Positions 26,293 to 35,249 of a stretch of DNA of 64,000 nucleotides are shown piece after piece. Source of the stretch: Clostridium sp. AM30-24 (GTDB taxonomy: Bacteria > Bacillota > Clostridia > Lachnospirales > Lachnospiraceae). Under the pieces are notes generated by a model that saw nothing but the letters and a program-made list of their open reading frames with translations, searched no databases and was not told where the DNA came from. A program made the translations under genes and the position numbers. Each line of letters opens with the position of its first letter. The first letter of the stretch is position 1. The DNA lies in the NCBI RefSeq assembly GCF_003480435.1, contig NZ_QUJB01000004.1, forward strand, positions 100,580-164,579, read 5' to 3'.

Positions 26293-26321
26293 TTGAAGTT
26301 TGAATGAAAAAATGGTAATAT
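26293..26321 (+). promoter_or_regulatory. Candidate promoter facing the left inverted repeat
   Basis: TTGAAG (26293-26298), 17-nt spacer, TAATAT (26316-26321), 29 nt outside the left repeat and reading into the left operon. It would stay in place if the segment inverted. Moderate match only. Confidence 0.45.
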
Positions 26322-26349
26322 AAATAAAGCAGTAGGATGTTACTTTTTT

Positions 26350-26930
26350 TAGTCCAAATAATAACAATTATTTGAGGTTGAGATATCCGAAAACGATGAT
26401 TTTTGAATGGGATGATGTGGCCTGCATTGAGAGGGGAAATCTGAATGCGGGTCTTTTTTATTACTAAAATTTATTGAGGATAACCAGAAATGAATTTAAA
26501 GAAAAATATACAGCATGTTTATTTGGTAGGGGCAAAAAGTCTTGGTGCCTATGGCGGCTATGAAACGTTTGTATATAAGCTTACAGAATATCACCAAAAT
26601 AATGAAAATATTAAATATCACGTTGCATGTAAGGCCAATGGCGATGGATGTATGGATGAAACCAAATTTGAAGGCGCAACTAGAATCAACGATCATGAAT
26701 TTGAGCTTCACAATGCACATTGTTTTAAAATCGATGTTCCGCAGATTGGATCTGCACAAGCGATTTACTACGATGTGGCTGCCGTGGAAGCTTGTTGTAA
26801 GCATATTAAAGAAAACCACATTTCTCATCCTATTGTTTACATAATGGCTTGTCGTATTGGACCGTTTGCAGGTCATTTCTATAAAAGAATTCATAAGCTA
26901 AAGGGAACAGTGTATCTAAATCCTGATGGG
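26350..26930 (+). repeat. 581-nt inverted repeat, left copy
   Basis: This block is an inverted homologue of 52528-53108 with the same length. The outer 51 nt (26350-26400) are identical in both copies and include the palindrome CAAATAATAACAATTATTTG. The rest, leader terminator plus the first ~147 codons of a glycosyltransferase, is clearly homologous but diverged (about 85 percent at protein level by eye). Homology stops abruptly after the NPDG codons. Confidence 0.9.
26419..26459 (+). terminator. Leader terminator/attenuator, left copy
   Basis: CCTGCATT (26421-26428) pairs with AATGCGGG (26444-26451; one G-T pair) and is followed by TCTTTTTT. It lies between the repeat core and the first gene, so transcripts entering the operon must read through it. 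The right copy has a perfect version. An antitermination mechanism (for example a NusG paralogue such as LoaP) would fit, but no such gene is in the window. Confidence 0.65.
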
Positions 26931-26993
26931 GAGTGTGAAATAATATGGACAACCAGAGAAAAGCCTGATTTCATGCGGGTTTGCGCGGCTTGA
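26490..26993 (+). pseudogene. Truncated DUF1972 glycosyltransferase (5' fragment)
   Basis: The first ~147 codons match the intact 413-residue glycosyltransferase at 51726-52967 (VYLVGAKSLGAYGGYETFVYKL...YLNPDG). After NPDG the sequence changes to unrelated codons and stops at 26993. The donor-binding half is missing, so no activity is expected. GAGGAT precedes the ATG. The sharp break implies a deletion or replacement inside the operon, leaving the 5' end and leader in place. Confidence 0.88.
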
Positions 26994-27138
26994 CCTTTTC
27001 ACCTCAACCTGTTTCTACCTATCATGGTGCGTTACGACCAGCGTGCTTTCAGGGGTTAATGGCTTCTGGTTGCGCTCTATACTTAACCCACCACAGCGAA
27101 AGCTGATAGAGCAGAGAACAGAATAAGGAGGAACGAGG

Positions 27139-27184
27139 ACAAGCCTGCGTATAGATTGTCACAACAATCTGTATACAGGCTTGT
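27139..27184. repeat. Large imperfect hairpin in the gap after the truncated gene
   Basis: Arms 27139-27159 and 27164-27184 (outer ACAAGCCTG/CAGGCTTGT, inner AGATTGT/ACAATCT, five unpaired positions between) enclose a 4-nt loop. No T-run follows. The surrounding 26994-27281 has no gene. It is probably foreign sequence brought in with the break at 26930, perhaps an element end. Confidence 0.45.
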
Positions 27185-27281
27185 TGTTGTGCTTTGAAGT
27201 AAGCAAGGTAACTAGAGAAAGAACGAGCACGATAAATTAGGACAAGAATAGAAAGCATGGAATGGCGGTTGGAGAGAAGTA

Positions 27282-28412
27282 ATGGAAGAAAAAATCAGAC
27301 TTGCGGTTTTTGGACAGAAACGTCTTTCTCGTGAAGGCGGAATAGAGATTGTTGTAAAAGAATTATGCACCAGAATGGCACAGAAGGGTTGTGATGTAAC
27401 TTGCTACAATAGAGCAGGCCATCATGTGAGTGGTTCAGAGTATGACAAAACAATTGAATATGATGGTATCCGTCAAAAGGTTGTTCCGACTATTGAGAAG
27501 AAGGGACTTGCGGCGGTAAGCGCCTCCTTTTTCGCAGCACTTTATAGTGCATTTGGAAGATACGATGTAGTGCATATCCATGCCGAAGGTCCGGCCTTTT
27601 TCTGCTGGATGCCAAAACTTTTTGGCAAGCGTGTGATCAGCACTATCCATGGTTTGGACTGGGCTCGCGAGAAGTGGCGCGGGAGCGTTGCATCCAAGTT
27701 CATTCGTGGCGGCGAAAAAAACGCCGTGAAATATGCGGACGAAATCATCGTTCTAAGCAAAGGCATTCAGAAGTACTTCATGGATACGTACGGGAGGGAG
27801 ACGCATTTTATCCCTAATGGCGTCAATCGGCCAGAGGTTCGGGAAGCAAAGTTGATCTCTGAAAATTTTGGACTAGAAAAAGATTCCTACATATTGTTCC
27901 TCGGTCGTCTGGTACCGGAAAAAGGCATTCGATATCTGGTTGAGGCCTTCAAGAATGTCAAGACAGATAAAAAGCTGGTCATCGCAGGCGGTTCCAGTGA
28001 TACAGATTCCTTTATGAAGGAATTGAAAGACCTGACGAAGGGTGACGATAGGATTCTCTTTACCGGATTTGTGCAGGGAGCGATGCTGGATGAACTATAC
28101 AGCAACGCTTACATCTATACGCTGCCGTCTGATCTGGAAGGAATGCCATTAAGTCTTCTGGAGGCAATGAGCTATGGCAATTGCTGTCTGGTTTCCGATA
28201 TTCCAGAGTGCGCAGAGGTTGTGGAAGATAAGGCGTTAGTTTTCCAAAAGACGAATGTAGAGGACTTGCAAGAAAAATTGCAAGATGCCTGTGACCATCC
28301 TGAAATGGTTATGAAAATGAAAAATCAGGCAGCCGACTTTATCTGTGCAAAATACAACTGGGATGAAGTGGTGGATAAAACACTTGCATTGTATGGAGAG
28401 AAGAGCCGATGA
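27282..28412 (+). CDS. GT4-family glycosyltransferase
   Basis: A 376-residue GT-B transferase. N-terminal FGQKRLSREGGIEIVVKELC holds the glycine-rich acceptor loop, followed by DVVHIHAEGPAFFCWMPKLF and STIHGLDWAREKW. The donor domain has LFLGRLVPEKGIRYLVEAF, VIAGGSSDTD and LPSDLEGMPLSLLEAMSYG (EX7E). GGAGA lies before the ATG. Proteins of this type usually sit beside DUF1972 glycosyltransferases, which matches the truncated gene just upstream. The stop overlaps a short truncated ORF. Specificity is unknown. Confidence 0.85.
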   Translation: MEEKIRLAVFGQKRLSREGGIEIVVKELCTRMAQKGCDVTCYNRAGHHVSGSEYDKTIEYDGIRQKVVPTIEKKGLAAVSASFFAALYSAFGRYDVVHIHAEGPAFFCWMPKLFGKRVISTIHGLDWAREKWRGSVASKFIRGGEKNAVKYADEIIVLSKGIQKYFMDTYGRETHFIPNGVNRPEVREAKLISENFGLEKDSYILFLGRLVPEKGIRYLVEAFKNVKTDKKLVIAGGSSDTDSFMKELKDLTKGDDRILFTGFVQGAMLDELYSNAYIYTLPSDLEGMPLSLLEAMSYGNCCLVSDIPECAEVVEDKALVFQKTNVEDLQEKLQDACDHPEMVMKMKNQAADFICAKYNWDEVVDKTLALYGEKSR

Positions 28413-28483
28413 GAGTATTAATAATAAATAATCTCATTTGCCCGAAAGCAGAGAGTGAGACGCACATAACAAAAGTGAGCTAA
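28409..28483 (+). pseudogene. Truncated start of a lost operon gene
   Basis: An ATG overlapping the previous stop (ATGA) opens a 24-codon frame, MRVLIINNLICP..., that stops at 28483. The coupling and the hydrophobic VLIINN start look like a glycosyltransferase N-terminus whose body has been deleted. The following ~340 nt hold no gene, only an inverted repeat (CACCCTGC at 28600 and GCAGGGTG at 28672). Confidence 0.5.
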
Positions 28484-28819
28484 AAATAGCGATAATACAA
28501 CAAAAACGAAACTTTCAAGCTGTATCATTCTCGACTTTTGTATCACTATCTGAATTTGTATAGGGCAGATGAATTTGTCATCAGTATTTTTTAGTATCAC
28601 ACCCTGCAGTATGATACAGCACCTCAGTAATCATTAAGATACGGAAGTGACGATGAGTTTATCATACAAACGCAGGGTGGGAGACAGAGTGAGAAACACA
28701 GAAAAAAACGACGATACGTTAGTGCGTTTTGTATTATAGACTCCACTATGATGCCCATACATCGGTTTAAAGAAGTAAGATCCGATTTTTTTATATATTA
28801 GAGAGAAATTGGGGATAGA
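28484..28819. other. Gene-free stretch with an inverted repeat
   Basis: About 336 nt without a credible frame. It contains arms CACCCTGC...TATGATA (28600-28616) and TATCATA...GCAGGGTG (28660-28679), which could be the ends of a small lost element. Nothing else is recognised. Confidence 0.5.
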
Positions 28820-29830
28820 GTGAGGAATGATGATAAAATGAGCAAATATAGAAAAACAGGTAGAACTTTAATCAGTGTAATAGTGCCAGTATATAAAGTG
28901 GAAAAATATTTGGAAAAATGTGTGAATAGCATATGTGCTCAAACATATTCTAATTTGGAAATTATTCTGGTTGATGATGGATCCCCTGACAAATGCGGTG
29001 ACATTTGCGATTCTCTTGCAAAGAAAGACAACCGAATCAAAGTAATTCATAAACCGAATGGAGGCTTGTCATCAGCACGCAATGCGGGAATTGATATAGC
29101 ATCTGGCCAATACATTGGTTTTGTAGATAGCGATGACTCTATTGAGCCATACATGTACGAAAAACTTTTAGGGTTAATTAAACATGACGGCACGAAACTG
29201 GCTGTGTGTGCGGTTAATTATATTTATGAAGACGGAAAAAAGGCAAATAAGGCGGCGCTCGGGAAAAATTGTACATTTGATTTCTATCATGCGATAGTTG
29301 AAATGAACACACATCGACTTTTTGATATGGGGGCATGGAGTAAGCTCTATCATAAAAGTTTATTTGATGATCTTCGCTTCCCGGTTGGAAAGCTAAGCGA
29401 GGATTATTATGTTATGTTTAAAATCTTTGATAGAGCACAGGCAATCAGCTACTTGGATACTCCGTGCTACAATTATCTCCAGCGAAATAATAGTATTACA
29501 CGTAGCACAAAGATTAATCATGATCATGAGTATGCAGCAAGAGAACAAATGATATATCTTGACAAAAAATATCCAGAGTTAAAGATTGTAAGCCACACGT
29601 CATACGCTTCGGCTGCGTTGACAGTATATGATTTTTATATAAAAAATCAAGTTACTTGTCCTAAAGAGCAACTTCAGCATTTTCGCGATGTAGTCAAACA
29701 AAATGAAGAATATATCAAACAGGCGGACTATTTGTCCAAAAGTAAAAAAATACAGTTTTCTCTTTTTATGATAAGTCCATGTTTATACAGAACTGTATTC
29801 AAAACATATCGAAAAATCAAGAGGATTTAG
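28820..29830 (+). CDS. GT2-family glycosyltransferase
   Basis: A 336-residue GT-A transferase: LISVIVPVYKVEKYLEKCVNS, LVDDGSPDKCGDICD, GGLSSARNAG and the metal-binding FVDSDDSIEP. SEDYYVMFKIFD near residue 195 is the usual acceptor-side ED motif. GTG at 28820 (GGGG upstream) or ATG at 28838 may be the start. It is closely similar in layout to the GT2 at 49288-50259 in the opposing operon. Specificity is unknown. Confidence 0.85.
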   Translation: MRNDDKMSKYRKTGRTLISVIVPVYKVEKYLEKCVNSICAQTYSNLEIILVDDGSPDKCGDICDSLAKKDNRIKVIHKPNGGLSSARNAGIDIASGQYIGFVDSDDSIEPYMYEKLLGLIKHDGTKLAVCAVNYIYEDGKKANKAALGKNCTFDFYHAIVEMNTHRLFDMGAWSKLYHKSLFDDLRFPVGKLSEDYYVMFKIFDRAQAISYLDTPCYNYLQRNNSITRSTKINHDHEYAAREQMIYLDKKYPELKIVSHTSYASAALTVYDFYIKNQVTCPKEQLQHFRDVVKQNEEYIKQADYLSKSKKIQFSLFMISPCLYRTVFKTYRKIKRI

Positions 29831-29832
29831 AG

Positions 29833-30807
29833 ATGAATGATTTAATATCAATTATTATTCCTGTTTATAATGCGGGGAAAACAATAGATATCTGTGTCGA
29901 AAGTGTTTTAAAAAGCACCTACTCTGATTTTGAAATTCTTATAATTGATGATGGCTCAAATGTTGAAACAGCTGAGGAATGCGATAAAGTAGCTTTGAAA
30001 GATCAGAGAATTAAGGTGATTCATCAAGAAAATGGTGGCGTAAGTAAAGCCAGAAATTGCGGAATCGAAAATGCAAAGGGAAAATTTATAACATTTGTCG
30101 ATGCGGATGATACGGTAGATTCTGATTTGCTTGCAAGCATGATGAATGCTATGCGACAGGAACAAGCTGATGTTGTAATAACTGGTCATAGAGAATGTTA
30201 TGATGATGGCAGCTTTAAGGAATGCTTTTGTAGCGAAAAAAAATCAATAAAGCGCGGAACTGAAATACTATCAGAATTCTTCACGACAAATAATATCAGT
30301 TGGACAGTGTGGGCAAAACTATATACACGCTCTATTATTGGCGATGTAAGATTTCAAGTTGGAAAGCGTATTGCAGAAGATATGTATTTCAACTATGAAA
30401 TACTAAAAAAGGCTAAAACGATTGTCGAATGTGGTTCTCCTAAATATAACTATATCAAACAGGATGAGTCGGTGATGGCCAGCAGTGACTGCTCACCTTT
30501 TTTTGACTCGTTTTATTTGACAAAAGCTGTTTTTGATGACGTAGAAACAAATGAAAATCATCGGACGGATAAGGTGTTCTTCTATGTCAGAAGTGGACTT
30601 TTTTTCTTCCGAATGATGTACGCAAAAGATAGAAACAAAGAGGCTGCGGAAGACATAAGAAATGCACGAAGAGTATTCATAGACAGTATTCAAGATAATA
30701 CAACTACATTACCAAGACGTATGTGGTTGGAACTTTTGTTGCTTAAGTACTGTGAACCTCTGTATAGGCAGCAAGCAAAAATCTATTGGGGCAGGAAGAA
30801 AATGTAA
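29833..30807 (+). CDS. GT2-family glycosyltransferase
   Basis: A 324-residue GT-A transferase with ISIIIPVYNAGKTIDICVES, IIDDGSNVETAEEC, GGVSKARNCG, FVDADDTVD and AEDMYFNYEIL. The ATG at 29833 follows AGAGGA by about 8 nt and lies 2 nt after the previous gene's stop; an upstream in-frame ATG lies inside that gene. Tandem GT2 genes suggest successive sugar additions. Donor unknown. Confidence 0.85.
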   Translation: MNDLISIIIPVYNAGKTIDICVESVLKSTYSDFEILIIDDGSNVETAEECDKVALKDQRIKVIHQENGGVSKARNCGIENAKGKFITFVDADDTVDSDLLASMMNAMRQEQADVVITGHRECYDDGSFKECFCSEKKSIKRGTEILSEFFTTNNISWTVWAKLYTRSIIGDVRFQVGKRIAEDMYFNYEILKKAKTIVECGSPKYNYIKQDESVMASSDCSPFFDSFYLTKAVFDDVETNENHRTDKVFFYVRSGLFFFRMMYAKDRNKEAAEDIRNARRVFIDSIQDNTTTLPRRMWLELLLLKYCEPLYRQQAKIYWGRKKM

Positions 30808-31375
30808 AGTGTGAGTTCACGATTGATTCATATGCACAGCTTAGAAAAGTATTAAAGAGGGAAAAGAGAAATTATCCTAATAATTGGTTTGATAATATCA
30901 GTTGTAATCAGCGAGTTTATAATTGGCGGTTTATAAAGCTCCTCCGTAAGTGTGAGTATTATCGTAGTAAAACGCGAAAGTCAAAAAATCCGTTGTGGAT
31001 GGTACTATACTGGATCGCACGAACTCACAAAAATTATTTGGGCGTTTTATTGGCATAGAGATTCCAGAGAATGTGTTTGGCGAAGGGCTGATTATACATC
31101 TCAATGGGAGCATTGTAGTAAATGGCAGTAGTAAAGCGGGAAAAAAATGTCAACTGCACGGAGATAATTGTATTGGCAATGTTGGAAAGTCAGATTCATT
31201 GACTGATTGTCCACAAATTGGGAATAATGTTGAAATTGGTGTTGGGGCAAAGGTGTTGGGCGGAATCACTATTGCTGACAATATAAAAATTGGTGCAAAT
31301 GCGGTAGTGACGAAGTCTTTTGATGAGAAAGGAATTACACTTGTTGGGATTCCAGCACACAAACTGGAAAGGTAA
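30786..31375 (+). pseudogene. Frameshifted sugar O-acetyltransferase (serine-acetyltransferase-like)
   Basis: Two frames join into one protein. The first runs to 31058 (KREKRNYPNNWF...NPLWMVLYWIARTHKNYLG) and the second from about 31040 to 31375 (GRFIGIEIPENVFGEGLIIH...IGVGAKVLGGI...IGANAVVTKSF). Together they make a left-handed beta-helix acetyltransferase of the capsule CysE-like type, which would acetylate a sugar. One base is missing in TTGGGCG near 31040. The start is unclear (TTG 30786 is the only early candidate). Likely inactive, unless rescued by slippage. Confidence 0.75.
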
Positions 31376-31383
31376 ACGGATTC

Positions 31384-32457
31384 ATGAAGATTCTTTTGTT
31401 GATAAATTGGAAAATAAGATACTGTGAGCAAGTACCAGATGACCTTCAGCCATCAGACTATAGTTGCCCGCAAGAACCGTTTTGGTTTTTTAAATACTTT
31501 GACAAAAAGCAACAAATAGATGTTGTGGATATAAGTGCACCAAAGTGGATTGAAAAAGTAGAAAATAAAATCAGATTCCATTTTTATCAGACGCTTAAGA
31601 TTCTTTTTAAGGTAAATAAATACGACTTGATTTTTGTTCACGGGTCTAATAGTGCGATGTTGCTGTGCGCACTGAAACGCTTTTTGCGTTTAAAAATGCC
31701 ACCCATACTTGATGTGGATATTTCCTCGTTCCATCAAGCGAGCTGTTCAGGTATGATTCATAGGCTTTCCCAATACTCAAGCAAGGCATTCGACTATATG
31801 TTGTATCACACAAGCTCACAGAAAGACTATTATAAGGACCAATTCCCGTGGCTTATGGATAAATCGCAGTTTGTCCTACTTGGCGTGGACTATGAATACT
31901 GGAAGAATAAAACATATCCAGTCATTGAAGAAAAGGATTCCTATATCGTTTGTGTTGGATATAGAAAGAGAGATTGGGATACGCTTTTAAAAGCCTATGA
32001 TACCTCTGGAATAAAAGAAAAGTTGTATTTGATCGGAAATCCTAAAATTAAAAGCGAGAATCCGAATGTTAAGGTGCTTCCATTTATTCCGATTGATGAA
32101 CTAATGACGTATATTGTGAATTCAAAATTTTCAGTGATTCCGTTGGATGATTTTAACTACTCTTTTGCGCAGCTCACCTTACTTCAACAAATGGCACTTG
32201 GTGTCCCTATTCTTGCTGCGGATGTACCTGCAATTAGAGATTATGCAAGAGAAAGCGGAGGCGTAGAATTATATATTCCGTACAATGTTGAAAATCTCAG
32301 GGAAAAACTAGTTGGTATGTCAATAAAGTCAGAAGCGGCTCTTGCTGAAATGGGTAAGGCTAATATCACAGCAATCAAAACCACATTGAGCGAACAAGAG
32401 ATGGCGAAAACAATAGAGATGATTTGCGAAAGAATCTATCATGGAGGGAAAAGATGA
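31384..32457 (+). CDS. GT4-like glycosyltransferase
   Basis: A 357-residue GT-B type protein. LIFVHGSNSAMLLCALKRF and PILDVDISSFHQ lie in the acceptor half. YIVCVGYRKRDWDTLLKAY, YLIGNPK, FSVIPLDDFNYSFAQLTLLQQMALGVPILAAD and DYARESGGVELY lie in the donor half. The usual EX7E is replaced by a Gln-rich segment, so it is a divergent member. The stop overlaps the next start by 4 nt. Specificity is unknown. Confidence 0.75.
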   Translation: MKILLLINWKIRYCEQVPDDLQPSDYSCPQEPFWFFKYFDKKQQIDVVDISAPKWIEKVENKIRFHFYQTLKILFKVNKYDLIFVHGSNSAMLLCALKRFLRLKMPPILDVDISSFHQASCSGMIHRLSQYSSKAFDYMLYHTSSQKDYYKDQFPWLMDKSQFVLLGVDYEYWKNKTYPVIEEKDSYIVCVGYRKRDWDTLLKAYDTSGIKEKLYLIGNPKIKSENPNVKVLPFIPIDELMTYIVNSKFSVIPLDDFNYSFAQLTLLQQMALGVPILAADVPAIRDYARESGGVELYIPYNVENLREKLVGMSIKSEAALAEMGKANITAIKTTLSEQEMAKTIEMICERIYHGGKR

Positions 32458-33162
32458 TTTCTGTAATTTGTGTGTGGAATAATGAAACGCAGTATCAAAG
32501 GTTATTAATTGATTCATTACAAAAGCAAAACTGTGATTACGAGATGATTTCAATTGACAACCGAAACCAATCGTTCTCAAGTTGTGCTGCGGCACTGAAT
32601 TGGGGAGCAGACCATTCCCAAGGAGACGTTCTGGTTTTTGTGCATCAAGACATTGCTTTTGAAACACCCTCATCACTTAAGGATTTCGGATTCTTTATCG
32701 CAAATCATCCTGACATGATCATTGGAGCATATGGAGCAAAGAAAAAAGGAAATAGCTACGAAGCTCCCTACGCGTGTGAAACAGTAGATGAGTGTTGTTT
32801 TGGAATGACTCGTGAGTGCTTTAATAGATTGAGATTTAATGAAGAAATTTGCGATGGTTGGCATCTGTATGCGGTAGAGATGTGCTTAAGAGGAAAGGAT
32901 AATGAAATTAAGGGGGGTATACAATCATGGAATAAAGCATTATTCAGGTGGAAATGTTGACTTGAATTACATGAAAAAATTTAGGCAACTACTTAGAATT
33001 TATAATCATCAGGGCTATATTTGTACAACATGTAAGAGTATGCCTTGCAATTTGCTTTACTACTATGCTTATTTCGCAATTTGGAGCATAAAGAAAAAGT
33101 TGTTAGGGAATTACCCCTTAGTGCAAAATTTAAAATCAATACTAAAATTGGGAATGATATGA
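32454..33162 (+). pseudogene. StrF/GT2-like glycosyltransferase with frameshift at a G6 run
   Basis: A glycosyltransferase-like protein of the StrF type (PF13712-like): ISVICVWNNETQYQRLLIDS, GDVLVFVHQDIAF, ETVDECCFGMTRE and CDGWHLYAVEMCLR. At 32912-32917 a run of six G shifts the frame. The present frame ends at 32960 (178 codons from the upstream ATG at 32424, 168 from 32454). With five G it continues into VYNHGIKHYSGGNVDLNYMKKF...KSMPCN and ends at 33162, the expected family length of ~235 residues. That stop overlaps the next start, which supports the longer form as ancestral. The gene may be phase-variable by G-run slippage or simply decayed. Confidence 0.75.
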
Positions 33163-34382
33163 AAACACAATTAAAAGTTAAAAGGAAAAATCTGCTGACG
33201 GACGCGCTATATGTGCTATATGTGCTTTGCTATCTGACAGTGTTGTTGATTTGGGGAATGGGATCTCCTTTTTCTCAGATACGGTATTATATCCTTATGT
33301 TTGCAACCGTAGTGGCTGGGGTGAGTCTGATCTTAGAGAAGAAAGCGAAAATTTATGGTAAAAACCTGTTGCTTGTTGTGCCGCTTGGATTACTGTTTCT
33401 TGCAATATCATTACAACGTGCGAGTGAAGCACAGCATGCGCTGCTATTTAGGACATATGTGCAAATATCATTAATCGTTTTACCTGCGCTCTACGCGATG
33501 TTTCTGCTAAATCTGTTAAAAATGGAATCTCTGATCAAGTTGATGGAGATGACGTTGATTTGCACAGTTTTAGTGTATTTTGGGGAACCAGGGCACGGAA
33601 TTTTGGATTTCCTGAATATAAAAAACTGGATGGGGATCTCTATAATCCATTCGAGAAGCTTCACAGAAAGTGATATATGCTCGGAAACGTTCTTTAATCT
33701 GTTCCTTTTTTTTAATTTTTATAGAAATGCAAGTGGGAAAGAAATAAATGCCAAGTACATGAAAGTGTTTTATAATATTTCGCTGATATTCACGGTTTTG
33801 TGTTTCAAAAGATTAGCAATGCTCGTTGTAGTTTGTATTATTATTTTAAACAAGGTAATTGATTGGCGAGGTTCTATTTCAAAGCATTTTGCTCCAGTGA
33901 TGGCATTGCTTTTCACAATAGCCACAATTCTTTATACGGAACTTATGAAAGGAAATTTGTTTCCTGGATTTGATATATATAATTTTACGACAGGCCGTGA
34001 CTATATTCTATCGCTTTGGAAACAGACAAATTATATATCCTATGGATATGGAAGTAGTATGGTGCTGATTGGGCGTTATTTAGAGATGGATTTAGTTCAA
34101 ATTTATATGGAACTAAATATCATTGCAGTATTTGCATTTTCATATGTATATTTTAAAATCGCTAGGGCGAACGTATACTCAATTCTGAGTATGACGTATG
34201 CTTTTTTGAATATGTTGACAGCTTCTAGCCTTCCGGGATCTTTATCATGGATTGTGGCTTTATTGACGATTGCATCTATTTCGTCTGACAAATGTAGGCA
34301 GGAAAACATCGACATCAATGAAGAAAAGTCACACATAAAGAAACTATTTTCCAAGAGGAAAGGAACTAAAAAGAATGTATAA
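33159..34382 (+). CDS. Wzy-like polysaccharide polymerase (multi-pass membrane protein)
   Basis: A 407-residue membrane protein with about 10-11 hydrophobic segments and a central loop (HSRSFTESDICSETFFNLF, GRDYILSLWKQTNYISYGYGS) typical of Wzy proteins in position rather than in exact motif. The ATG at 33159 overlaps the stop of the corrected upstream gene; a longer frame from 33045 is discarded because it runs inside that gene. It would join repeat units made by the left operon. Low similarity between Wzy proteins limits certainty. Confidence 0.72.
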   Translation: MKTQLKVKRKNLLTDALYVLYVLCYLTVLLIWGMGSPFSQIRYYILMFATVVAGVSLILEKKAKIYGKNLLLVVPLGLLFLAISLQRASEAQHALLFRTYVQISLIVLPALYAMFLLNLLKMESLIKLMEMTLICTVLVYFGEPGHGILDFLNIKNWMGISIIHSRSFTESDICSETFFNLFLFFNFYRNASGKEINAKYMKVFYNISLIFTVLCFKRLAMLVVVCIIILNKVIDWRGSISKHFAPVMALLFTIATILYTELMKGNLFPGFDIYNFTTGRDYILSLWKQTNYISYGYGSSMVLIGRYLEMDLVQIYMELNIIAVFAFSYVYFKIARANVYSILSMTYAFLNMLTASSLPGSLSWIVALLTIASISSDKCRQENIDINEEKSHIKKLFSKRKGTKKNV

Positions 34383-35247
34383 ACAAGCATATCTTATTAT
34401 AGCACATCGGTACGATGAAACATTTAAAAACCTTTTGCAAATGATAGACAGTGCCGAAAATGATATTTTCGTCCATATGGATAAGAAGAATAAGCAGTTT
34501 GATGAGAATGCCTGTAGGAAATTGGTAAAACAAGCGGGGCTGTTTTTTACAGAGCGAACAAGAGTTACATGGGGAGGATATAGTCAAATAAATTCAGAAA
34601 TGATGTTATTGGAAATGGCTGTATCACATAAAAAGTATGATTACTATCATTTGCTTTCTGGACAAGACCTTCCTATCAAAACAAACGATTACATACGGAA
34701 TTTCTTTATAAGCCATCAAGGAAAAGAATTTGTGGCATTTGATAAAAAAGAATTTGATTGCCAAAATAGAGTGCAATATCGTTATCCATTGCAGGAGATA
34801 GTAGGACGCAATCACAAAAGTTTGGTCGGAAAATTTGCATCGATAGTAACATTTGTGCAAAAAAAACTACATTTAAAAAGAAATCAAGATATTTGTTTTC
34901 AAAAGGGAGCCAACTGGTTTAGTATAACAGATAATCTTGCAAAATATGTAATAGAGAGGAAAGAATGGATTCAGGAGGTTTTTAAAGATTCACTATGTTG
35001 TGATGAAATTTTTTTACAGACAATTGTGGTAAATTCGCCTTTTTTTGACAAGGTATATCAATATGTAACGATTCCCAATACAGAGGAAGCAGCAATGCGT
35101 CTTGTGGACTGGAAGCGCGGTGGACCATATGTATTTAGAAGTAGCGATTATGAAGAACTGTTAAATTCAAAAATGATTTTTGCGCGGAAATTTGACTGCG
35201 ATTGCGATGCAGAAATTATAAAAAAGATCTGCAACAGAGGAAAATAA
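34375..35247 (+). CDS. GT14-type beta-1,6-N-acetylglucosaminyltransferase-like protein
   Basis: A 290-residue protein of the core-2/I-branching enzyme fold (PF02485). AYLIIAHRYDETFKNLLQMI begins the domain, IFVHMDKK, YSQINSEMMLLEMAV, YYHLLSGQDLPIKT and EFVAFDKKEF follow, and GANWFSITDNLAKYV and CCDEIFLQTIVVNS mark the acceptor half. AAAGGAA precedes the ATG, which overlaps the previous gene by 8 nt. It may add a branch GlcNAc or related sugar. Confidence 0.85.
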   Translation: MYKQAYLIIAHRYDETFKNLLQMIDSAENDIFVHMDKKNKQFDENACRKLVKQAGLFFTERTRVTWGGYSQINSEMMLLEMAVSHKKYDYYHLLSGQDLPIKTNDYIRNFFISHQGKEFVAFDKKEFDCQNRVQYRYPLQEIVGRNHKSLVGKFASIVTFVQKKLHLKRNQDICFQKGANWFSITDNLAKYVIERKEWIQEVFKDSLCCDEIFLQTIVVNSPFFDKVYQYVTIPNTEEAAMRLVDWKRGGPYVFRSSDYEELLNSKMIFARKFDCDCDAEIIKKICNRGK

Positions 35248-35249
35248 GA

